This document shows positions 23,787 through 32,085 of a stretch of DNA of 64,000 bases, one piece after another. A program made the position numbers and the translations under genes. Numbering within the stretch: the first letter of the stretch is position 1; each line of letters begins with the position of its first letter. The notes under the pieces were generated by a model. That model saw only the letters and a program-made list of their open reading frames with translations, was not told the origin of the DNA and made no database searches. Source of the stretch: Spirochaetota bacterium (GTDB lineage: Bacteria; Spirochaetota; Spirochaetia; Treponematales; UBA12059); contig JAKLDN010000003.1 in the NCBI GenBank assembly GCA_022703505.1, positions 1-64,000 of the forward strand, in the 5' to 3' direction.

Positions 23787-24632
23787 ATGAGCTGGCGTCC
23801 CGGGGCGGAGCTCCTGGCCGCCCTGGAGGGCAAGCCGTCGCCCTGGGCGGATCGCTTCGTCCGTAGGGCGGGAGCCGCGGTCCACCGGTTCGGGATGATC
23901 CGGGACGGGGACGGAGTCCTGGCGGGGGTTTCCGGCGGCAAGGATTCCCTGGCCCTCTGCCTGGCCCTGGAGCTCCGCAGGCGGCGAGTCCGCGACAAAT
24001 ACCGGCTGGCGGCCCTCCTGGTGGATTGGGAGGACGCCCCGGCGCCGGCCGGGGATCTGGAGGACCTCGGGGCGTACTTCGAACTCCTGGGGGTCCCCTT
24101 CCGGGTGCGCTCCGCGTCCCGGGCATCCCCGCGGACCGGGGCCTGGGGCTGCTACGAGTGCGCCCAAGCCCGGAAACGGGAGCTCTTCCGGGCCGCCCGG
24201 GAGTCGGGGTTCGGAACGGTGGCCCTGGGCCACCATCTGGACGACATGGCGGAAACCCTGCTATTGAACCTGGTCCTTCACGGCCGCTTCGAGGGGATGG
24301 AGCCGGCCCGGTCCTTCTTCGGGGGCGAGGTCCGGATCGTCCGCCCCCTGTGCGACCTGCGGGAGGGGAGCGTGCGGGTTTTCGCGGAGCGCATGGAACT
24401 CCCCGTGCTGGCTTCGGATTGTCCCCGGGGCGTTGAAAATCCCCGGCGGCGAGCCAAGGACCTCCTTGTGGAGATGGGAAAAATCCATAGACTAGTACGG
24501 GAGCACCTTTTCGCCGCGTACGCGGGGGCTTCAGCGGCCGCGGAAGCGGATCGCGGGAAGGACCCGGAAGGCCTGCGGCCCGGGGCGAGGAAGACGGACA
24601 GGGGAGGGCGGACATGGAAATCCACAATCTAA
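23787..24632 (+). CDS. ttcA: TtcA-family tRNA thiolation protein
   Basis: 281 residues from ATG 23787 (ribosome-binding site GGGGGA). PP-loop SGGKDS at 49-54; CYEC at 122-125 and a third cysteine at 211 match the three ligands of the TtcA [4Fe-4S] cluster. TtcA forms 2-thiocytidine at position 32 of some tRNAs. HHLDDMAETLLLN is the second PP-loop family signature. The C-terminal ~40 residues are low-complexity. The gene overlaps the next (ComFB) by 19 bases, so the pair is co-translated although their functions differ. Confidence 0.85.
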   Translation: MSWRPGAELLAALEGKPSPWADRFVRRAGAAVHRFGMIRDGDGVLAGVSGGKDSLALCLALELRRRRVRDKYRLAALLVDWEDAPAPAGDLEDLGAYFELLGVPFRVRSASRASPRTGAWGCYECAQARKRELFRAARESGFGTVALGHHLDDMAETLLLNLVLHGRFEGMEPARSFFGGEVRIVRPLCDLREGSVRVFAERMELPVLASDCPRGVENPRRRAKDLLVEMGKIHRLVREHLFAAYAGASAAAEADRGKDPEGLRPGARKTDRGGRTWKSTI

Positions 24633-25309
24633 TGGAAGACATTGTGCGGGGTGCCGTGGACGAGCTCTTCGATTCGGAGGAGCGATCCCCGAAGCTGGGC
24701 TTCTGCACCTGCGCCCAGTGCCGGCTGGACGTGTCCTGCTACGTGCTCAACCGGATCCCCCCGGAGTACGTCACCTCCGGCCGCGGGGTCGTGCACGGGG
24801 AGACCGACTGGTCCGGCAAGGTCCAACGTACCGCGGACGTCCTCACCCTGGTCCGGGAGGGCTGGACCCGGATCAACCAGAAGAAACGGCCCCAGTACCA
24901 CCAGGGCTCCCCCGCGGTGTCCACGGAACTCCCTTCCGGCCCGGTGTTCAACTTCCCCTCCGTGATGGGCCGCCTGCTCAACGGCGTGGACTTCTCACCC
25001 CTCGCGGACATCCAGGTGGGGCTCTACCGGGAGGGCGAGCTGCTCCCCATGATCGACCCCAACTGGCAGAATCCCTGCCGGATCGTCCAGGAGACCGAGG
25101 GCCTGTACATCTTCTGGCCCCGCCCCCTGCCGGCCCGCAGCCCCGGGGAGGAGGCGGTGTTCCAGCTCCGGGTCCATTCGGAGCTGCCCGGTTTCGAGGA
25201 GGTCTCCCACTATTTCGAGCTGTCCCTGGTCGCCGAGCCCTCCGCGGTGGACCAGATCACCGTGCGCAAGGTGCACAAACTGCCGGATTTGTATGTGTTT
25301 CCGAAATGA
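24614..25309 (+). CDS. ComFB-domain protein
   Basis: 231 residues. The N-terminal ~80 residues match ComFB: IHNLMEDIVRGAVDEL, then a cysteine-rich CTCAQCRLDVSC and VLNRIPPEYV. ComFB was named for competence and has more recently been described as a c-di-GMP receptor in other bacteria. The C-terminal ~120 residues (LYREGELLPMIDP onward) are beta-rich and not recognised. The ATG at 24614 follows GGGAGGG and overlaps ttcA by 19 bases. With two PilZ-type genes nearby it is a candidate third c-di-GMP effector. Confidence 0.8.
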   Translation: MEIHNLMEDIVRGAVDELFDSEERSPKLGFCTCAQCRLDVSCYVLNRIPPEYVTSGRGVVHGETDWSGKVQRTADVLTLVREGWTRINQKKRPQYHQGSPAVSTELPSGPVFNFPSVMGRLLNGVDFSPLADIQVGLYREGELLPMIDPNWQNPCRIVQETEGLYIFWPRPLPARSPGEEAVFQLRVHSELPGFEEVSHYFELSLVAEPSAVDQITVRKVHKLPDLYVFPK

Positions 25310-25310
25310 A

Positions 25311-25390
25311 GTGAATGGGTGAAGGGGAGAATAGGTGAATCGGGAGAGATCCTCCGCCCTATTCACCCATTCACTTATTCACCTATTCAC
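25311..25390. repeat. Dispersed minisatellite locus 3 (inverted arms)
   Basis: Begins two bases after the ComFB stop: GTGAATGGGTGAAGGGG, AATAGGTGAATC and a spacer, then ATTCACCC, ATTCACTT, ATTCACCT and ATTCACG in the opposite orientation. The arms overlap the 3' end of the next minus-strand gene, whose stop codon is formed by the repeat. Confidence 0.85.
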
Positions 25391-25633
25391 GTTCCCCACA
25401 TACCCCATCAACTCGTACGCGGGGATCAGTTCCAGGTAATGCAGGATGTCCAGCATTCCCCGGGTCTCCGTATGCCGGATCTTCACGACCCGGAAGGCGA
25501 TGATCCGGGCCGAGGACAGGGGAAGGGGAAGGGGATACCCGTTGTGGTCCACGATCTGGTCGATGGACAGCCTCCCGGGGATCTCCTGGGTGTCCCCCTC
25601 CGGGAACACCACATAGTTCGTTTCGACGGTCAT
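25379..25633 (-). CDS. Small conserved-looking protein of unknown function
   Basis: 84 residues from ATG 25633 (two more from GTG 25639). It starts MTVETNYVVFPEGD and contains SIDQIVDHNGYPLP and ARIIAFRVVKIRHTETRG; it looks like a compact folded domain without signal peptide. Not recognised. No ribosome-binding site; a promoter lies 6 bases upstream. The C-terminal VNR and the TGA are encoded by a minisatellite unit. It is divergent from mraZ across 212 bases. Confidence 0.5.
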   Translation of the reverse strand: MTVETNYVVFPEGDTQEIPGRLSIDQIVDHNGYPLPLPLSSARIIAFRVVKIRHTETRGMLDILHYLELIPAYELMGYVGNVNR

Positions 25634-25639
25634 GGGCAC

Positions 25640-25668
25640 AGTCTATCGGCGCCGCAAGGGCGGCGCAA
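25640..25668 (-). promoter_or_regulatory. Possible leaderless promoter for the gene at 25633
   Basis: Minus strand TTGCGC (25668-25663) and TAGACT (25645-25640) with 17-bp spacing; 6 bases remain to ATG 25633. TTG and the TA..T frame match consensus, the rest is weak. Confidence 0.4.
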
Positions 25669-25721
25669 CGGGGACATTTCCCGGGTCTAGGGTCCAGATT
25701 CAAACCACTATACATCCGTTG

Positions 25722-25734
25722 TCATAAATTATGA
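25722..25734. other. AT-rich palindrome between divergent genes
   Basis: TCATAAATTATGA is a perfect 13-bp palindrome (one central base) inside about 45 bp of AT-rich sequence in an otherwise GC-rich region. It could be an operator or a melting site; no factor can be named. Confidence 0.45.
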
Positions 25735-25774
25735 TTATTTTTTCTGTCTCCTCGATTCCGTCTACTCTTGACGG

Positions 25775-25802
25775 TTGACAATGGAATTTTGAGGGATAGT
25801 AT
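25775..25802 (+). promoter_or_regulatory. mraZ promoter
   Basis: TTGACA (25775-25780, 6/6) and TAGTAT (25797-25802, 4/6) with 16-bp spacing. The predicted start is near 25809, immediately before four repeated boxes, so MraZ bound there would overlap the transcription start. Confidence 0.65.
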
Positions 25803-25810
25803 AGGATCAG

Positions 25811-25845
25811 GTGGGAAATAGTGGGAAATAATAGGAAAGAGTGGT
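25811..25845 (+). promoter_or_regulatory. MraZ operator: four boxes at 10-bp period
   Basis: GTGGGAAATA, GTGGGAAATA, ATAGGAAAGA and GTGGT-start each begin exactly 10 bp apart (25811, 25821, 25831, 25841). MraZ proteins of other bacteria bind TGGG-type repeats at 10-bp spacing before mraZ. The last boxes also overlap the ribosome-binding region, so binding would block both transcription and translation. Confidence 0.8.
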
Positions 25846-26289
25846 ATGGAACTCCTCACCGGTGAGTTCCGGAACACCCTGGACGAAAAGGGCAGGCTCT
25901 CCCTGCCCGCGAAGCTCCGTGGGGAGCTGCCGGGGAACGTTCTGGTCGTCACCCAGGGGATCGATTCCTGCCTCTGGCTCTTTCCGCCCGAGCAGTGGAG
26001 GGCCCTCTCCGCCAAGCTGCTCGAGCAGACCAGCCTCTTCCATGCCCGCGCCCGCCTGATCCAGCGCCGGATCCTGGCCCCGAGCCAGGAAATGGAGATC
26101 GACAAGGCGGGGCGCATCGCGATCCCCCAGGCCCTGCGGGAGTTCGCGGGGCTTTCCAAGGACTGCGTGATCCTGGGGATCACGAAGTACATCGAGATCT
26201 GGGACGCCGAGGCCTACAGGAAGTACCTGGAAGCCAACGAGTCGGAGTTCCTGGCGGCCGCCGAGGAGCTCGGCGGGCTGACCTTCTAG
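25846..26289 (+). CDS. mraZ: Transcriptional regulator MraZ
   Basis: 147 residues with two AbrB-like SpoVT/MraZ repeats: GEFRNTLDEKGRLSLPAKLR (about 6-25) and MEIDKAGRIAIPQALREF (about 83-100). MraZ forms a ring that represses its own division cluster. It is the first gene of mraZ-rsmH-ftsL-murF and has matching operator boxes directly upstream, consistent with autorepression. Confidence 0.93.
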   Translation: MELLTGEFRNTLDEKGRLSLPAKLRGELPGNVLVVTQGIDSCLWLFPPEQWRALSAKLLEQTSLFHARARLIQRRILAPSQEMEIDKAGRIAIPQALREFAGLSKDCVILGITKYIEIWDAEAYRKYLEANESEFLAAAEELGGLTF

Positions 26290-26297
26290 GTGCAGGG

Positions 26298-27335
26298 GTG
26301 GACATCGTCCACGTCCCGGTCCTCCTTGCGGAGGTGCTGGACCGCCTGATCCCGCCCCGACCGGACGGGCTCATGGTGGACGCGACCCTGGGGGAGGGAG
26401 GGCACGCCGAGGCCTTCCTTTCCCGGTACCCCGAACTGCGGTACCTGGGGGTGGACGCGGACGAGGTGATTCAGGCGAAGGCGCGGAAACGGCTTGCGCC
26501 GTACGGCGACAGGATCCGGTTCGCGCGCATGTACTTCGACGAGTTTTTCGGAGAGTTCCGGAAGGAGGTGGAAGAGGGGAGACAGGAGCGTCCCGGGATC
26601 GTCCTGTTCGACCTGGGCGTGTCCATGTTCCATTTCCGGGAATCGGGGCGGGGGTTCAGCCTCCAGGGCGATGAGCCGCTGGACATGAGGCTGGACAGCA
26701 CGACTGGGAGGACCGCCTCGGATCTCGTGAACGGGCTGGACCGCACGGAGCTGGAAAGGATCTTCCGGGACTTCGGGGAAGAGCCGTTTTCCGGGCGCAT
26801 AGCCCGGGTAATCGTGGAGGAGCGGGGCGGGCATCCCTTTTCGACGTCCAGCCGCCTCGCACAGACGATTTCCCGGGCAGTCCCGGGAAAGTTCCGCCAC
26901 GGCCGCATCCATCCGGCGACCCGGTGCTTCCAGGCCCTCCGGATAGCGGTGAACGACGAGCTGGGCCGGGCGGAACGGGCCCTCCGGGACGCGGCGGAAT
27001 CGCTGGAGGTCGGGGGGCTCCTGGGGGTCATCAGCTTCCATTCGCTGGAGGACAGGATCGTGAAGAACCTGTTCCGATCCCTGGCCCGGACCCCGGATCC
27101 CGAAGCGTCGGAATCCGACGCGGCCCTCAAGGGCGCGCCGGGCGCGCCGATACCTAAGACTAGGGGTCCCCTCCTCGAGATCCTGACCCGAAAGCCTATC
27201 GCGCCCGGACCGGAGGAGACGGCGGCCAACCCCGCCTCCCGGAGCGCGAAACTGCGGATCGCCCGAAGGGCGGATCCAGAACGACCGGCTCCGGACAAAT
27301 ACCGCGGCCGGAGAGAGGAAGAGCAATCATCGTGA
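26298..27335 (+). CDS. rsmH: 16S rRNA (cytosine1402-N4)-methyltransferase RsmH
   Basis: 345 residues from GTG 26298, which is supported by GCAGGGG and by the family N-terminus DIVHVPVLLAEVLDRL. SAM-binding DATLGEGGHAEAFL, DLGVSMFHF and ISFHSLEDRIVKNLF are diagnostic. It methylates C1402 in the ribosomal P site. The C-terminal stretch is Pro/Arg-rich. It overlaps ftsL by four bases. Confidence 0.93.
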   Translation: MDIVHVPVLLAEVLDRLIPPRPDGLMVDATLGEGGHAEAFLSRYPELRYLGVDADEVIQAKARKRLAPYGDRIRFARMYFDEFFGEFRKEVEEGRQERPGIVLFDLGVSMFHFRESGRGFSLQGDEPLDMRLDSTTGRTASDLVNGLDRTELERIFRDFGEEPFSGRIARVIVEERGGHPFSTSSRLAQTISRAVPGKFRHGRIHPATRCFQALRIAVNDELGRAERALRDAAESLEVGGLLGVISFHSLEDRIVKNLFRSLARTPDPEASESDAALKGAPGAPIPKTRGPLLEILTRKPIAPGPEETAANPASRSAKLRIARRADPERPAPDKYRGRREEEQSS

Positions 27336-27622
27336 AGCGCGTCCTTGCCTTATTCGCCATCCTTACGGTTCCCCTTCTCCTGCTGGCCACGGTGCGACAG
27401 ACCGCCCGGTTCCAGACCCTCCGCGCGGAGGCCCTTAGGTTGGAAGCCCTCCAGAAGGACTGGATCGAGCAGAACCGCAAGCTCCAGGCCGCCGTCTCGG
27501 TCCTGTCCTCCCGGTCCCGGGTAGACGAGGCCGCCCGGCAGAGCCTGGGCCTGTCGCCGGTCCGGCCGGAGGGCATCCTGCGCATCCGGATCGAAAGCCC
27601 CGGGAGCGGCATCGATGGCTGA
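27332..27622 (+). CDS. ftsL: FtsL-like division protein
   Basis: 96 residues from GTG 27332. A single N-terminal membrane segment (about 4-20, LALFAILTVPLLLLAT) is followed by a predicted coiled coil (LRAEALRLEALQKDWIEQNRKL) and a short tail, the FtsL architecture. FtsL with FtsQ recruits the septal machinery. Sequence similarity is low as usual; position between rsmH and murF supports the call. Overlaps rsmH by 4 bases and murF by 8. Confidence 0.78.
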   Translation: MKRVLALFAILTVPLLLLATVRQTARFQTLRAEALRLEALQKDWIEQNRKLQAAVSVLSSRSRVDEAARQSLGLSPVRPEGILRIRIESPGSGIDG

Positions 27623-29009
27623 GGAAGCGTCCGTCCTGTTCCGGGCGGACTGGCTTTCCGCCTCCGCGGGCGGGCGGCTTGCCGGGAATGCCGGCGCCGT
27701 CGTCTCCGCGGTGGAGGTGGATTCCCGGGCCGTCCGCCCCGGGGCCCTCTTCGCGGCCCTGCCCGGGGAGCGGGCGGACGGCCACGACTTCATCGTTCCG
27801 GCCCTGGCCGCAGGCGCGACCCTGATCCTGGCTTCGGATGAAGGGTGGAAGCGCCGTTCCGCCGTCCTGGACCCCGCCCTGGCCCGCGCCGGGGCGGCGG
27901 CCGTCCTGGTTCCGGACAGCCTCGCGGCCCTGCAGGAGGCGGCCCGGGCCTGGCGTCTGCGATTTCCGTCCCTGACGCGCGTGGGGATCACCGGATCCAG
28001 CGGCAAGACCACGACCAAGGAGTGCCTAGGCCGCATCCTGGCCCGGAAGTACCGGACCGCGGTGAATCCCGGGAACCTCAACTCCGAGATCGGCCTGCCC
28101 CAGGCGATGTTCCTCCTTCGGCCGGAGCACGAGGCGGGGGTCTTCGAGATGGGGATCAACCACGCCGGGGAGATGGACGCCCTGGTCCGGGTGTGGGAGC
28201 CTTCGCACGCCCTGGTCACGAACATCGGGACTGCCCACATCGGAATTCTCGGCAGCCGGCGGGCCATCGCCGAGGAAAAACGGAAGATTTTTTCCCGCAT
28301 CTCCGGCGCGGCCTTCGCCTGGGAGGACGACGAGTTCCTTTCCTTCCTGGCGGAGGGGCTTCCCGTCCCGCTCCGGACCTTCGGCCCCCGCACCCTGGAG
28401 GGTCTGGAGGGATTCCGGGACGCGGGCCTGGACGGCTGGATCCTTCGCTACCGGGGAACGGAGATCGCCTTCCCCCTGCCGGGGACCCACAACCTCCTGG
28501 ACGCCCTGGCGGCGATCGCCCTGGCGGCCGCCCTGGGCTGCGGCCCCGGGGAGATCCGGGAGGGGCTCGAGGGGGTCGAGGCCCTCTTCGGGAGGTCCGA
28601 GATCTTCCGGGGAGAGGTGACCGTACTGCGGGACTGCTACAATTCCAACCCGGATTCCGCCGCCCGGGCCCTGGAGTTCTGCGACGGTCTTTCCTGGCCC
28701 GGACGGAGAATCTACGCCCTGGGATCGATGCTGGAACTCGGAGCGGAATCCGGGGCCGAGCACCGGGCCCTGGGCCGTCGGGCGGGCTCCTCCCGGGCCG
28801 ATGCCCTGCTGTTCTTCGGCGCGGAGACCGTCGAAGCCGCCCGGGCCGCGCGGGAGGCCGGATTTTCAGGCCCCGTGGTCCAGACGGAGGATTTCGACGA
28901 ACTGGCCCGGGCGGCCGCCGAACTCGCCCGGGAAGGCGATCTTTGGCTCCTCAAGGCCTCCCGGGGCATGGAGCTCGAGCGCCTGACCGACATACTGAGA
29001 CGGGGGTAA
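27615..29009 (+). CDS. murF: UDP-MurNAc-tripeptide:D-Ala-D-Ala ligase MurF
   Basis: 464 residues. Mur ligase P-loop TGSSGKTTT (residues 126-134), the NSNPDSAARALEF segment of the C-terminal domain and the FEMGINHAGEMD motif. MurF adds D-Ala-D-Ala to complete the pentapeptide of the lipid II precursor. In many genomes murE precedes it; here murE and ftsI are not in the cluster and must lie elsewhere. Confidence 0.93.
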   Translation: MAEEASVLFRADWLSASAGGRLAGNAGAVVSAVEVDSRAVRPGALFAALPGERADGHDFIVPALAAGATLILASDEGWKRRSAVLDPALARAGAAAVLVPDSLAALQEAARAWRLRFPSLTRVGITGSSGKTTTKECLGRILARKYRTAVNPGNLNSEIGLPQAMFLLRPEHEAGVFEMGINHAGEMDALVRVWEPSHALVTNIGTAHIGILGSRRAIAEEKRKIFSRISGAAFAWEDDEFLSFLAEGLPVPLRTFGPRTLEGLEGFRDAGLDGWILRYRGTEIAFPLPGTHNLLDALAAIALAAALGCGPGEIREGLEGVEALFGRSEIFRGEVTVLRDCYNSNPDSAARALEFCDGLSWPGRRIYALGSMLELGAESGAEHRALGRRAGSSRADALLFFGAETVEAARAAREAGFSGPVVQTEDFDELARAAAELAREGDLWLLKASRGMELERLTDILRRG

Positions 29010-29012
29010 GCC

Positions 29013-30095
29013 GTGTTCCTGGAATGGATCTATCCGCTGGAAAAATACTTCTCCGCGTTGAACGTGTTCCGGTACCTTACCTTCCGGTCCGCCTACGCGG
29101 CGGTGACCGCCCTGCTGATCGCCTTCCTCTTCGGTCCCGCCATCATCGAACGCCTGAAGGTCTTCAAGTTCGGGCAGTCCGTCCGGACCGATGGCCCCCA
29201 GACCCACCTGGTCAAGACCGGAACCCCGACCATGGGAGGGGTCTTCATCATCCTGTCCGTGACCGCCGCGGTCCTGCTCTGGGTCGACCTCCACAACGTG
29301 TACGCCTGGATCTGCCTGCTGGCCCTCCTGGGCTGCGGGGCCGTCGGCTTCCTGGACGACTGGCTCAAGATCAAACGGAAGAACTCGGACGGGATCTCCG
29401 CCCGGCTCAAGCTTGCCCTGCAAGGGTTGGTAGCGGTCGCCGTGGTGGCCCTCCTGGCGGTGAACCGGACGGAACACACCACGATGCTGTACCTCCCGTT
29501 CTTCAAGAACCCCGTAGTGGACCTCGGGCTGTTCTACTATCCCCTGGCGGTGGTCTACATCGTGGGCTGGTCCAACGCGGTGAACCTGGCGGACGGCCTG
29601 GACGGCCTGGCCACGGGCCTGACCATCATGGCCCTGGTGGCCTTCTCCATCATCACCTACATCACCGGCCGGGCGGACTGGTCGAGCTACTTGGCCATAC
29701 CCTTCGTCCGGGGAGCCGGGGAGCTCACGGTCTTCAACCTGGCCCTGATGGGAGCCTGCGTGGGCTTCCTATGGTTCAACAGCCACCCCGCGGAGGTCTT
29801 CATGGGGGACGTGGGCTCCCTGTCCCTGGGCGGCGTCCTGGGGGTCCTGTCCCTGATCGTGAAGAAGGAGATCCTCCTGTTCATCATCGGAGGGGTCTTC
29901 GTCCTGGAGGAGGCCTCGGTCATCCTGCAGGTGGGGTACTTCAAGCTGAGCAAGGGAAAGCGGTTGTTCAAGATGGCGCCCCTCCACCACCACTTCGAGC
30001 TGGGCGGGTGGAAGGAGACCCAGGTGGTCATTCGGTTCTGGATCCTGGGAGGGCTCTTCGCGATCATAGCCCTCTCCACCCTGAAGATTCAGTAG
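29013..30095 (+). CDS. mraY: Phospho-MurNAc-pentapeptide transferase MraY
   Basis: 360 residues from GTG 29013 (CGGGGGTAAG upstream). About ten membrane segments. The motifs KTGTPTMGG, NAVNLADGLDGLA and FMGDVGSLSLGG, then PLHHHFELGG, are those of MraY, which makes lipid I from undecaprenyl phosphate and UDP-MurNAc-pentapeptide. It directly follows murF by three bases. Confidence 0.95.
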   Translation: MFLEWIYPLEKYFSALNVFRYLTFRSAYAAVTALLIAFLFGPAIIERLKVFKFGQSVRTDGPQTHLVKTGTPTMGGVFIILSVTAAVLLWVDLHNVYAWICLLALLGCGAVGFLDDWLKIKRKNSDGISARLKLALQGLVAVAVVALLAVNRTEHTTMLYLPFFKNPVVDLGLFYYPLAVVYIVGWSNAVNLADGLDGLATGLTIMALVAFSIITYITGRADWSSYLAIPFVRGAGELTVFNLALMGACVGFLWFNSHPAEVFMGDVGSLSLGGVLGVLSLIVKKEILLFIIGGVFVLEEASVILQVGYFKLSKGKRLFKMAPLHHHFELGGWKETQVVIRFWILGGLFAIIALSTLKIQ

Positions 30096-30104
30096 GAGGC
30101 GGGG

Positions 30105-31259
30105 ATGTCCGCGGGTTTCGAGGTCGAACGCACCTACACGGGTCGGGGAGGGGATACGTCCCTGCTCGCGGCCTCGGCCCTGCTCTTCGGCACGGGCCTG
30201 GCGGTGCTCTACTCCGCCTCGTACGGCTACGCCCTGTCCCTGCAGATGTCCGCCGCCCACTTCCTGTTGCGCCAGCTGGGGTACGCTCCCCTGGCCCTGA
30301 TGGTGTTCCTGGCCTGCGCCTTCCTGCCCGCCGAACGGCTCAAGTCCCTGGTGAAACCCCTGACCCTACTGGCCCTGGCCGCCCTCGTGCTGCCCTTCAT
30401 CCCGGGCATCGGGGTAAGCCGGAACGGGGCCACCCGTTGGATCGGGATCGGTTCCCGGACCTTCCAGCCCTCCCAGATCTTCCGGATCGCCCTGGTCCTC
30501 TACCTGGCCCATATCTTCTCCAAGAAGAGCGAACGGATCGGGGATGTGGTGAACTCCGCCCTGCCGCCCCTGGTGATCACCTCCCTGGGCGCCCTGCTCA
30601 TCTTCCTGCAGAACGACTTCTCCTCCGCGGTGATCCTGGTGCTCGTGGCCGCGGCCCTGTTCTGGGCGGCGGAAGTCCCGGTCCGCTTCTTCGCGGCCCT
30701 GGGGACGATCCTCCTCCCCTTGACGGCCCTCTCCGTACTGACCAGCGACTTCCGGCTCCGGAGGATCATCGGTTTCCTCTACCCCGGGTACGAACCCACC
30801 GCCCTGGGGTACCAGGTGAACGGATCCCTCCGGGCCATCCGGGCGGGGGGCTTCTGGGGCAAGGGGCTGGGCCTGGGAACCCTGAAGCTGACCAGCATAC
30901 CCGAGGTCCAGTCGGACTTCGTGTTCTCCGCCTTCGCGGAGGAAGCGGGGTTTCTGGGAGTCCTGGCCTTCCTGGGGCTCTGGGGCTTCTTCCTGTGGCG
31001 GGGTTACCGGACGGCCTTCCGGAACGAGGACCGCTTCCGGTCCTACCTGGCCTTCGGACTGTCCACAAGCCTGGGAATCCAGGTCCTGGTGAACATAGCC
31101 GTCGCCGCCGGCGCCCTTCCGGCCACCGGGATCGCCCTTCCGTTCTATTCCGCGGGCGGCTCGTCCTTCCTGGAGGCCGCCGCGGCCTGCGGACTTCTCT
31201 ACAACCTTTCCCGGGGAGCCCCGGGAACCCGGGCGGACACGGAGGTGCCCCATGAGTAA
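30105..31259 (+). CDS. ftsW: Septal peptidoglycan glycosyltransferase FtsW
   Basis: 384 residues, SEDS family with about ten membrane segments. GVSRNGATRWIGIGSRTFQPSQ and the QNDFSSAVI, SDFVFSAFAEE and FYSAGGSSFLEA segments are SEDS hallmarks; location in the division cluster favours FtsW over RodA. The ATG at 30105 follows AGGAGGCGGGG. Its last eight bases overlap ftsQ. Confidence 0.93.
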   Translation: MSAGFEVERTYTGRGGDTSLLAASALLFGTGLAVLYSASYGYALSLQMSAAHFLLRQLGYAPLALMVFLACAFLPAERLKSLVKPLTLLALAALVLPFIPGIGVSRNGATRWIGIGSRTFQPSQIFRIALVLYLAHIFSKKSERIGDVVNSALPPLVITSLGALLIFLQNDFSSAVILVLVAAALFWAAEVPVRFFAALGTILLPLTALSVLTSDFRLRRIIGFLYPGYEPTALGYQVNGSLRAIRAGGFWGKGLGLGTLKLTSIPEVQSDFVFSAFAEEAGFLGVLAFLGLWGFFLWRGYRTAFRNEDRFRSYLAFGLSTSLGIQVLVNIAVAAGALPATGIALPFYSAGGSSFLEAAAACGLLYNLSRGAPGTRADTEVPHE

Positions 31260-32085
31260 CGCGGCCGCGTACGACGTCCGACGGGCCGGGACCGCGGCGT
31301 CCCGGAAGGCCCCCCGGGGCTCGGATGCCGGCGAGACGGGCCGGAGGGTCCTCCTGGGCCTCATCGTCGGGCTGGTGCCCCTGGCCGCGGTCTCCCTCCT
31401 CCTGGTGTTCCCCGCCATGAAGATCTCCCGGCTGGAGATCTCCGGGGACACGACCCTGGGACGGGAGGAGGTCCTGCAATGGGCGGCCCTCCACGCGGTC
31501 GAGTACCTGGCCACCGTGGACTGCCCGCGCATCGCGGCCAACATCCAGGCCCATCCCCAGGTGGCGGAGGCCAAGGTCTCCCGCCTCTTCCCGAACGGGC
31601 TGCGGGTGACGGTTACGGACCGGAAGGCCGTGGCGGCGGTCCTGGCGACCGTGGACGGCCGGGCCGTCCCGGTGGGTGTGGACCGGGACGGGGTCGCCTT
31701 TCGGGCCCTGCCGGCGGGCAGCGAGGTTCCGATCCTCTCGGGGATCCGCTTCGAGGGGTTCCGCTACGGAGTGCGCCTTCCGGACACCCTCCTTCCCGTC
31801 CTGCGGTCCCTGGAGGCCCTGCGGGAGGCCGGGCCGGAGCTGCTCTCGGCCTTTTCGGAGCTGCGCCTGGTCCGGAGGCCCTACGGAGAGTTGGAACTCC
31901 TCCTGTATCCCCTGCAGTACCGCGTTCCGGTCCGGACACCCACGGTCTTGAACGCGGAATTGCTGCGCTCTATTATCCTCGTTCTCGACGTCGTGGAGAG
32001 GCAGGGACTTTCTCCGACCATTTCGGAGCTCGATTTTCGGACGGGCACGGTGGTCTACCGCGTCAAGGAGGGAATTTCTGGCTGA
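31252..32085 (+). CDS. ftsQ: FtsQ/DivIB division protein
   Basis: 277 residues. N-terminal cytoplasmic tail, a membrane segment (about 33-52) and an extracytoplasmic POTRA domain starting KISRLEISGDTTLGREEVLQ, followed by the beta domain. FtsQ links FtsL to the ring and to FtsW. Divergent, as usual, but the POTRA segment and the position between ftsW and ftsA are diagnostic. Overlaps ftsW by 8 bases and ftsA by 8. Confidence 0.85.
   Translation: MSNAAAYDVRRAGTAASRKAPRGSDAGETGRRVLLGLIVGLVPLAAVSLLLVFPAMKISRLEISGDTTLGREEVLQWAALHAVEYLATVDCPRIAANIQAHPQVAEAKVSRLFPNGLRVTVTDRKAVAAVLATVDGRAVPVGVDRDGVAFRALPAGSEVPILSGIRFEGFRYGVRLPDTLLPVLRSLEALREAGPELLSAFSELRLVRRPYGELELLLYPLQYRVPVRTPTVLNAELLRSIILVLDVVERQGLSPTISELDFRTGTVVYRVKEGISG

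Noticed and set aside
27845-31255. A 1136-codon open frame across murF, mraY and ftsW
   Set aside because: Overlaps three conserved genes in another frame and has Pro/Gly/Arg-rich composition.
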